Assembly: GCF_004116955.1 (NCBI RefSeq)
Contig: NZ_CP026362.1
Coordinates: 2,389,677 to 2,453,676 of the forward strand
DNA: 64,000 nt
DNA from: Bacillus vallismortis
GTDB lineage: Bacteria; Bacillota; Bacilli; Bacillales; Bacillaceae
Direction: 5' to 3'
A program made the translations under genes and the position numbers. Of the stretch, positions 60,019 through 64,000 are shown one piece after another; position 1 is the first letter of the stretch; every line of letters begins with the position of its first letter. A model generated the notes under the pieces. That model saw only the letters and a list, made by a program, of their open reading frames with translations. It was not told where the DNA came from and ran no database searches.

Positions 60019-61369
60019 ACGGTTTTTGATCGGCATAGACAAAACCAGTGAAAACACCTTAATTTTGCCCTTTTCGCTGAAAAGAGACGGTCTCTTGCAT
60101 GCCGCGTTCGGAACGAAGGTTGTCAGATGCCACGTTTCTTACAGACGGCATTTAGAACAAACCGTCCTTCTCTCTGAAAATCTGTTTCACGAGCTTTTTC
60201 TTCCCCATCGAAGCAGAGCTGACATTCTGATTCATGATCATACGGTACATATCGGGCCGTTAATCGGCATCTTTACGGCAGGGTTTACCGTATCACTTGA
60301 ACGCCCATTTAAGGATCGCTCCCTCTTTTTTTCAAAGCTTCTCACATTACACGAGCAAGCAGGAGGCTACTGCTTCGTGTTTGGCGCTCACCAAATCAAT
60401 TGGGAGGAAGGTACGATTGAGGGGCTCCTTTACAGGGAAAACGGCTGGGAGAAAAAAGTCGTCCCGCTGCCGAACGTCGTTTATGACCGTTTGCCAAACC
60501 GAAAAATTGAAGATTCGCTTCTCTTGCAACATACAAAAAAGAGACTCATCGATGAATACCAGATTCCATGGTTTAATAAAACGTTTTTTAATAAATGGAG
60601 CGTTCATCAATTGCTCGAAAAAGATCCGAGAACAGCCCCTTTTCTGCCGAAATCCGCGCTGGCACCGTCTGAGGAGCGGATCGATGAGCTTTGTGACGCA
60701 TACAAAAAAGTTTATATAAAACCGGCCAACGGAGCACTCGGAACCGGCATTTACCAGCTGACAAAAACAGGCGATGGCCTGACGGTGAAACATACGAATG
60801 ATGCTAAAACGTTTTCTTCAGTTGAATATTCCGATGCCGCTTCATTTCTGAAAGAATTTCAAAAACAGCACAATCTGTCCGATTTTCTCATTCAGCAAGG
60901 TGTCGATTTGATTAAGTTTCAAGGCAAACCAGCGGATTTCCGTGTCCATACCAATAAAAACAGAAAAGGAAAATGGACCGTGACAGCAATCGCCGTGAAA
61001 ATTTCCGGAGAAAACAGCATTACAACACATCTTTCTAATGGCGGAATCGTCAAAACACTTGCAGAAGTATACGGTAATCCCGCTGAAAGAATTGAGGTCA
61101 TTAAAAAGCTTTCTGCTGCAGCACTGACAGCAAGCCATGTGCTTCACGACCATATCGAAGGGTTGATCGGGGAGATCGGTTTCGATTTTGGCATAGATCA
61201 GAACGGTAAAGTATGGATGTTTGAAGCGAATTCACGTCCGGGTCGCAGTATTTTTTCTCATCCGAATTTGCATCATGTTGATTCTCTGACAAAACGAAGA
61301 AGCTTTGAATACGCGTCATATCTATCCGAGAAGGCGATTATCTCCCCTGAAGCGCTATGGCCTTCGTAA
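60008..61369 (+). CDS. yheD: YheD, ATP-grasp protein (spore-associated)
   Basis: This 453-residue paralogue of YheC has an N-terminal extension of about 90 residues. Its ATP-grasp domain contains KVYIKPANGALGTGIYQL (ATP loop) and the end motif GKVWMFEANSRPGRSIF. B. subtilis YheD localises in the forespore/coat region; its reaction is unknown. The start is GTG after GAAAGGAGTTC, inside the 3' end of yheC. A hairpin terminator follows. The two ATP-grasp genes in tandem suggest two successive ligations, which is inference. Confidence 0.9.
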   Translation: MNHKRFLIGIDKTSENTLILPFSLKRDGLLHAAFGTKVVRCHVSYRRHLEQTVLLSENLFHELFLPHRSRADILIHDHTVHIGPLIGIFTAGFTVSLERPFKDRSLFFSKLLTLHEQAGGYCFVFGAHQINWEEGTIEGLLYRENGWEKKVVPLPNVVYDRLPNRKIEDSLLLQHTKKRLIDEYQIPWFNKTFFNKWSVHQLLEKDPRTAPFLPKSALAPSEERIDELCDAYKKVYIKPANGALGTGIYQLTKTGDGLTVKHTNDAKTFSSVEYSDAASFLKEFQKQHNLSDFLIQQGVDLIKFQGKPADFRVHTNKNRKGKWTVTAIAVKISGENSITTHLSNGGIVKTLAEVYGNPAERIEVIKKLSAAALTASHVLHDHIEGLIGEIGFDFGIDQNGKVWMFEANSRPGRSIFSHPNLHHVDSLTKRRSFEYASYLSEKAIISPEALWPS

Positions 61370-61375
61370 TCTGCC

Positions 61376-61405
61376 CGCTTTTTTGATAAGCGGGCTTTTC
61401 TTTAT
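61376..61405 (+). terminator. terminator of yheCD
   Basis: GCCCGCTT pairs with AAGCGGGC and is followed by TTTTCTTT, shortly after the yheD stop codon. Confidence 0.85.
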
Positions 61406-61527
61406 CCGTCGCTGGGACAAACTGCTTCACAATTAGGCCTACAATGATGTTCTGAAACAGTGGTACAATAAAAATAATTCGTTCGTCACCAGGTCATTTG
61501 ATATCAATAGTAAGGAGCGTGGCCGCC

Positions 61528-61737
61528 ATGATTTCTCATTTCAGCTGGAAACCGTTGTTCCAAAAAGAAAAGCTGCCCGGATGGAGAATTTCGTTTTATT
61601 ATAAAGGAACCCATTATGAAGGCATCTATCATAAAAGCGGTGAAATTGAATGGGGAGATTTGTTTCCCGCCCGCGCTGATGAGCCTGCTCTTACAAACGA
61701 AATACATGAACTGATGCTTTTTCATATTTATGACTAG
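61528..61737 (+). CDS. yheE: YheE, 69-residue protein
   Basis: The 69-residue protein begins MISHFSWKPLFQKEK and has a central YYKGTHYEGIYHKSGEIEWGD, apparently a small beta-sheet similar to YheE/DUF5342-type proteins; it ends with a helix (EIHELMLFHIYD). AAGGAGCG precedes the ATG at 61528; the frame is open ten codons upstream without support. It is flanked by terminators on both sides, so it is monocistronic. Function unknown. Confidence 0.82.
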   Translation: MISHFSWKPLFQKEKLPGWRISFYYKGTHYEGIYHKSGEIEWGDLFPARADEPALTNEIHELMLFHIYD

Positions 61738-61767
61738 CTTAGCCTGGACGGCTAAGCTTTTTTTATG
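61736..61767 (+). terminator. terminator of yheE
   Basis: AGCTTAGCC pairs with GGCTAAGCT and is followed by seven T residues; the stem starts in the stop codon. Confidence 0.9.
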
Positions 61768-61796
61768 CCTTCTCAACATTTACCACTCAATTTTCC

Positions 61797-61826
61797 GCAT
61801 GCGTCCTCGGCCATTTTAACATAATA
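61797..61826 (+). promoter_or_regulatory. probable SigG promoter of sspB
   Basis: CATAATA at 61820-61826 fits the SigG -10 consensus, and GCATG at 61797-61801 is an acceptable -35 at 18-base spacing. Forespore expression is expected for sspB. Transcription would begin near 61834, which puts the structured leader inside the mRNA. Confidence 0.7.
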
Positions 61827-61848
61827 CTAGTAACAAGCCGGCAAAGCA

Positions 61849-61921
61849 TTGGGTTACGCCGAGGCGGCAGTGACACCCGAGACGGGTCCACAGACTGGTG
61901 CAACTCCAGTTAACCCAACCA
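61849..61921 (+). ncRNA. tRNA-like four-arm structured leader of sspB
   Basis: The 72-73 bases before the sspB ribosome-binding site can form four stems. An outer 8-bp stem is TTGGGTTA/TAACCCAA (61849-61856 and 61911-61918). Inside are GCCG/CGGC (61858-61868), ACCCG/CGGGT (61875-61887) and ACTGG/CCAGT (61894-61910) with seven-base loop TGCAACT. The last arm abuts the outer stem without a spacer, as a T arm abuts an acceptor stem. An A and CCA follow. The T loop keeps T54, C56, A58 and the G53-C61 pair of tRNA but has G at 55. The other two arms are too short for a real tRNA. It might be a cis-regulatory or stabilising leader. Confidence 0.6.
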
Positions 61922-61947
61922 TACTAAACAAAAAGGAGATTTTACAC

Positions 61948-62151
61948 ATGGCTAACCAAAACTCTTCAAATCAATTATTAGTTCCTGGCGCAGCTCAGGC
62001 TATCGATCAAATGAAACTTGAAATCGCTTCTGAGTTCGGCGTTAACCTTGGAGCGGATACAACTTCCCGCGCTAACGGTTCTGTCGGTGGAGAAATCACT
62101 AAGCGTTTAGTCTCTTTTGCTCAGCAGCATATGGGCGGCAGCGAACAATAA
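61948..62151 (+). CDS. sspB: SspB, small acid-soluble spore protein (beta type)
   Basis: This 67-residue alpha/beta-type SASP coats and protects forespore DNA and is degraded in germination by the GPR protease. The conserved segment [21 protein letters not shown] includes the GPR cleavage region EIASEFG, and the second conserved region [13 protein letters not shown] follows. The start follows AAAAGGAGATTTT. The frame remains open 33 codons upstream through the structured leader, but that part is not coding in known SASPs. A terminator follows. Confidence 0.97.
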   Translation: MANQNSSNQLLVPGAAQAIDQMKLEIASEFGVNLGADTTSRANGSVGGEITKRLVSFAQQHMGGSEQ

Positions 62152-62167
62152 CAACTCAATATCTGGC

Positions 62168-62204
62168 TATAGAGGGCGCGGTTTCCGCGCTCTCTTTCTA
62201 TTTG
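62168..62204 (+). terminator. terminator of sspB
   Basis: AGAGGGCGCG pairs with CGCGCTCTCT and a T-rich run follows. Confidence 0.85.
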
Positions 62205-62256
62205 TCACCCTTTTTTCCCGCTTCACATATCCTAGAAAAAAAGGGAGGGAATGAGG

Positions 62257-62382
62257 GTGGCATTCATCGCCTTTGTGAATTGGGAGCTGGTTCAGTTCGT
62301 CAGTATATCCATGCTTCATGAATATGTTTCCCATCGTTCTGCCTATATGTACAGGTATTCTTTCCCGCGCTGTTCAAACTGA
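62257..62382 (+). CDS. yheF: YheF, 41-residue protein
   Basis: A short frame with GTG start at 62257 encodes 41 residues beginning [20 protein letters not shown] and ending [18 protein letters not shown] lies seven bases before the GTG; the ATG six bases earlier is too close to it. The length equals that recorded for YheF of B. subtilis. The N-terminal half is hydrophobic. No homology or function is known, and it could be non-coding. Confidence 0.6.
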   Translation: MAFIAFVNWELVQFVSISMLHEYVSHRSAYMYRYSFPRCSN

Positions 62383-62420
62383 AAGCATCCTTTTATAATG
62401 AGGGGCAAGGAGGTTTTTTG

Positions 62421-63041
62421 ATGAGAATCGCTTTATTAGGAGCCAGCGGGCGCGTCGGACAAGCTTTTTTGAAACAAGCGGCCGCAGATGGACAATTTGA
62501 TATGTACGCTCTACTCAGAGCTCAGCAATCTGGGCTTCCCCTTCCAGAAGACCGGCTCGTCATGGGAAATGCGCGCCGCCGGGAAGATGTGGAAAAAGTT
62601 GTGAAGGATGCTGAAATCGTGATCAGCTGTCTCGGCACGGATGGTGATGATACCTTGTCTGTAGCGATGGCAAATATAATCGCCATTATGAAAGAACAGC
62701 ATATCAAACGGGTGATTACGATCGGTACCGCAGGCATTCTTAATTCCCGATATGAACCGGGAAAGTACCGGTTTGAAACAAGTGAATCAAAACGAAAGCT
62801 AACCCGAGCAGCCAAGGAGCATGCAAAAGTATACGAAATGCTAAAAGAATCATCTTTAGACTGGACAATCATCTGCCCCACTTACCTCCCGGACGGAGCA
62901 GCAACCGGCGAGTACCGTGTGGAGCGTAACGTTTTGCCGGAGGGCGGCACAAGCATTACGGTCGGCGATACAGCTGATTTTTTATATCATGAGCTCATTA
63001 CAGGCGAGTATGCCGGATATCGTGCCGGACTGGCCTATTAA
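62421..63041 (+). CDS. yheG: YheG, NAD(P)-binding oxidoreductase
   Basis: This 206-residue atypical short-chain dehydrogenase resembles NAD(P)H-flavin/biliverdin reductase-like and NmrA-type proteins. The dinucleotide motif [12 protein letters not shown] is at residues 5-16, and the segment [19 protein letters not shown] forms the central region. The C-terminal part ([22 protein letters not shown]) resembles the substrate-pocket region of this family. The ATG at 62421 follows AAGGAGG. It is convergent with bmrD and shares its terminator. Substrate unknown. Confidence 0.87.
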   Translation: MRIALLGASGRVGQAFLKQAAADGQFDMYALLRAQQSGLPLPEDRLVMGNARRREDVEKVVKDAEIVISCLGTDGDDTLSVAMANIIAIMKEQHIKRVITIGTAGILNSRYEPGKYRFETSESKRKLTRAAKEHAKVYEMLKESSLDWTIICPTYLPDGAATGEYRVERNVLPEGGTSITVGDTADFLYHELITGEYAGYRAGLAY

Positions 63042-63083
63042 CTACATAACAACCCCAAAACACGATTGTTTTGGGGTTGTGAG
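63042..63083. terminator. bidirectional terminator yheG/bmrD
   Basis: ACAACCCCAAAAC pairs perfectly with GTTTTGGGGTTGT around a six-base loop between convergent genes. Confidence 0.9.
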
Positions 63084-63085
63084 CA

Positions 63086-64000
63086 TTATGCGATGGAATG
63101 TTTCTTGCCTTTTTGCAGCTCATACATTTGATAGTATTGTCCTTTGACCGCCATTAATTCCTCATGGTTCCCTCTCTCAACAATTTCTCCTTTATCAAGG
63201 ACCAAAATCTGATCTGCGTTTCTGATTGTTGAAAGCCGATGGGCGATGACGAAAGTGGTGCGTCCTTGTTTTACGACATCGAGCGCCTTCTGGATCACGG
63301 CCTCTGTCTCTGTATCAATATGCGCCGTAGCTTCATCTAAGATCAAAATAGCGGGATCAAAGGCCAGAGCTCTTGCGAAAGATATTAATTGCCGCTCTCC
63401 AGAAGATAGCGTGCTCCCTTTTTCAATCACCGGTTCATTGATGCCTTGGGGCAGCTTTTCCAAAAGGCTCTCGGCCCCGACTTGCCGCAGCGCTTTTTTG
63501 ATCTTTTCATCGGTCATGTTTTCATCATCAAGGCTTACGTTAGAACCGATCGTGCCCGAGAATAGGTAAGGGTCCTGAAGGACAATGCCCATGTGGGATC
63601 TGAGTTCCTGTCTTGACATGTTGTAAATGCTTTTTCCATCAATCAGAACATCCCCTTTTTGCGCATCATAAAAACGAAACAAAAGATTCAAAATCGAGCT
63701 TTTTCCTGATCCTGTATGGCCAACGAGCGCTACAGTTTCGCCTTTTTGTGCGGTAAAGGAAATATGTTTTAATACCTCTTCACCGTCATGATATGCAAAT
63801 GACACATTACGAAATTCAACCCGTCCCAGAGCACGCTCCTTTGCAGGCTCACCTGCTTCTTCCGTATTCTTTTCTTCAAGCAGTTCGAAAACACGCCCGG
63901 CGGAAACCCGTGCCAGCTCCAGCTTTGAAAACTGGTTGACGATGCCTGTGATCGGCTGAAATAACCGGTTTAAATAATCAACAAACGCGTACAGCACGCC
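63086..64000 (-). CDS. bmrD: BmrD/YheH, multidrug ABC exporter half (5' partial)
   Basis: Only the C-terminal about 304 residues of this exporter half-transporter are present; the gene continues beyond the window end. The visible part begins with the end of the membrane domain (LYAFVDYLNRLFQPITGI). The nucleotide-binding domain follows, with Walker A VGHTGSGKSS, Q-loop VLQDPYLFSG, signature LSSGERQLISFARAL, Walker B ILILDEATAHID and the switch HRLSTI. In B. subtilis it pairs with BmrC (YheI), whose gene lies upstream outside the window, and the heterodimer expels drugs. It is convergent with yheG. Confidence 0.93.
   Translation of the reverse strand, partial: GVLYAFVDYLNRLFQPITGIVNQFSKLELARVSAGRVFELLEEKNTEEAGEPAKERALGRVEFRNVSFAYHDGEEVLKHISFTAQKGETVALVGHTGSGKSSILNLLFRFYDAQKGDVLIDGKSIYNMSRQELRSHMGIVLQDPYLFSGTIGSNVSLDDENMTDEKIKKALRQVGAESLLEKLPQGINEPVIEKGSTLSSGERQLISFARALAFDPAILILDEATAHIDTETEAVIQKALDVVKQGRTTFVIAHRLSTIRNADQILVLDKGEIVERGNHEELMAVKGQYYQMYELQKGKKHSIA

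Noticed and set aside
61850..61921. A genuine tRNA gene upstream of sspB
   Set aside because: Only the T-arm, outer stem and CCA fit. The anticodon-like arm has a three- to five-base loop with no T33, the D arm lacks the GG of the D loop, and the segment lies inside a probable mRNA leader.

Overview
The window is a chromosomal segment of a Bacillus of the B. subtilis species complex. Gene order, lengths and start sites follow, from memory, the B. subtilis 168 stretch that runs from yhfW and hemAT through aprE, gltT, fabHB, hemEHY, pbpF, ecsABC, scoC, prsA, yhaNO, khtSTU and hemZ to sspB and bmrD. It is not strain 168: the mature subtilisin differs at many surface positions, yhfO is broken, and the block yhfS-yhfT-yhfU (bioYB) that I recall between phoE and hemAT in 168 is missing. 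Which species of the complex this is cannot be settled by eye. There is no prophage, IS element, CRISPR array, rRNA or canonical tRNA gene; this is core chromosome with small strain-specific changes.

Layout. 1-18 kb: end of the Rieske oxidoreductase gene yhfW, the oxygen sensor hemAT, phoE, the Fur-boxed lipoprotein gene yhfQ, yhfP, pseudogene yhfO, secreted subtilisin aprE, protease gene yhfN, yhfM, acyl-CoA ligase lcfB with a FadR operator, yhfK, the lipoate ligase pair yhfI-lplJ, yhfH, glutamate transporter gltT, yhfF/yhfE, yhfD and yhfC. 18-31 kb: fabHB behind a FapR box, the yhgD-yhgE regulator/membrane pair, the heme operon hemE-hemH-hemY, pbpF, heme monooxygenase hmoB, yhgB, yhfA and yhaA. 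31-42 kb: the ecsABC ABC-transporter operon, hit, serC, trpP with a TRAP-type leader, yhaH, the protease-repressing regulator scoC, small membrane and sporulation proteins, foldase prsA and yhaL. 42-64 kb: RNase yhaM with the SbcCD-like pair yhaN/yhaO, the Nat-type exporter yhaPQ, yhzD, yhaR, the c-di-AMP-responsive K+ efflux operon khtSTU, hemZ, yhaX, yhaZ, yheA, yheB, the spore genes yheC/yheD/yheE, sspB, yheF, yheG and the start-truncated ABC exporter gene bmrD.

Functional links. Exoprotease production is represented by its product (aprE), a repressor (scoC), the secretion foldase (prsA) and the Ecs transporter known to affect secretion. Heme is made (hemE, hemH, hemY, hemZ), sensed through (hemAT) and degraded (hmoB). 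Fatty-acid supply and use appear as fabHB (FapR) and lcfB (FadR).

Most interesting non-coding signals. (1) Two copies of a 176-bp structured repeat, each inserted in a bidirectional terminator between convergent genes. Each is flanked by a duplicate of the whole terminator hairpin, and paired substitutions between the copies preserve two stems. (2) The sspB leader can fold into a 72-nt four-arm structure ending in a T-arm-like hairpin, a 7-bp acceptor-like stem and CCA. (3) Three direct repeats lie in the ecsA-hit gap ahead of a terminator-like hairpin.
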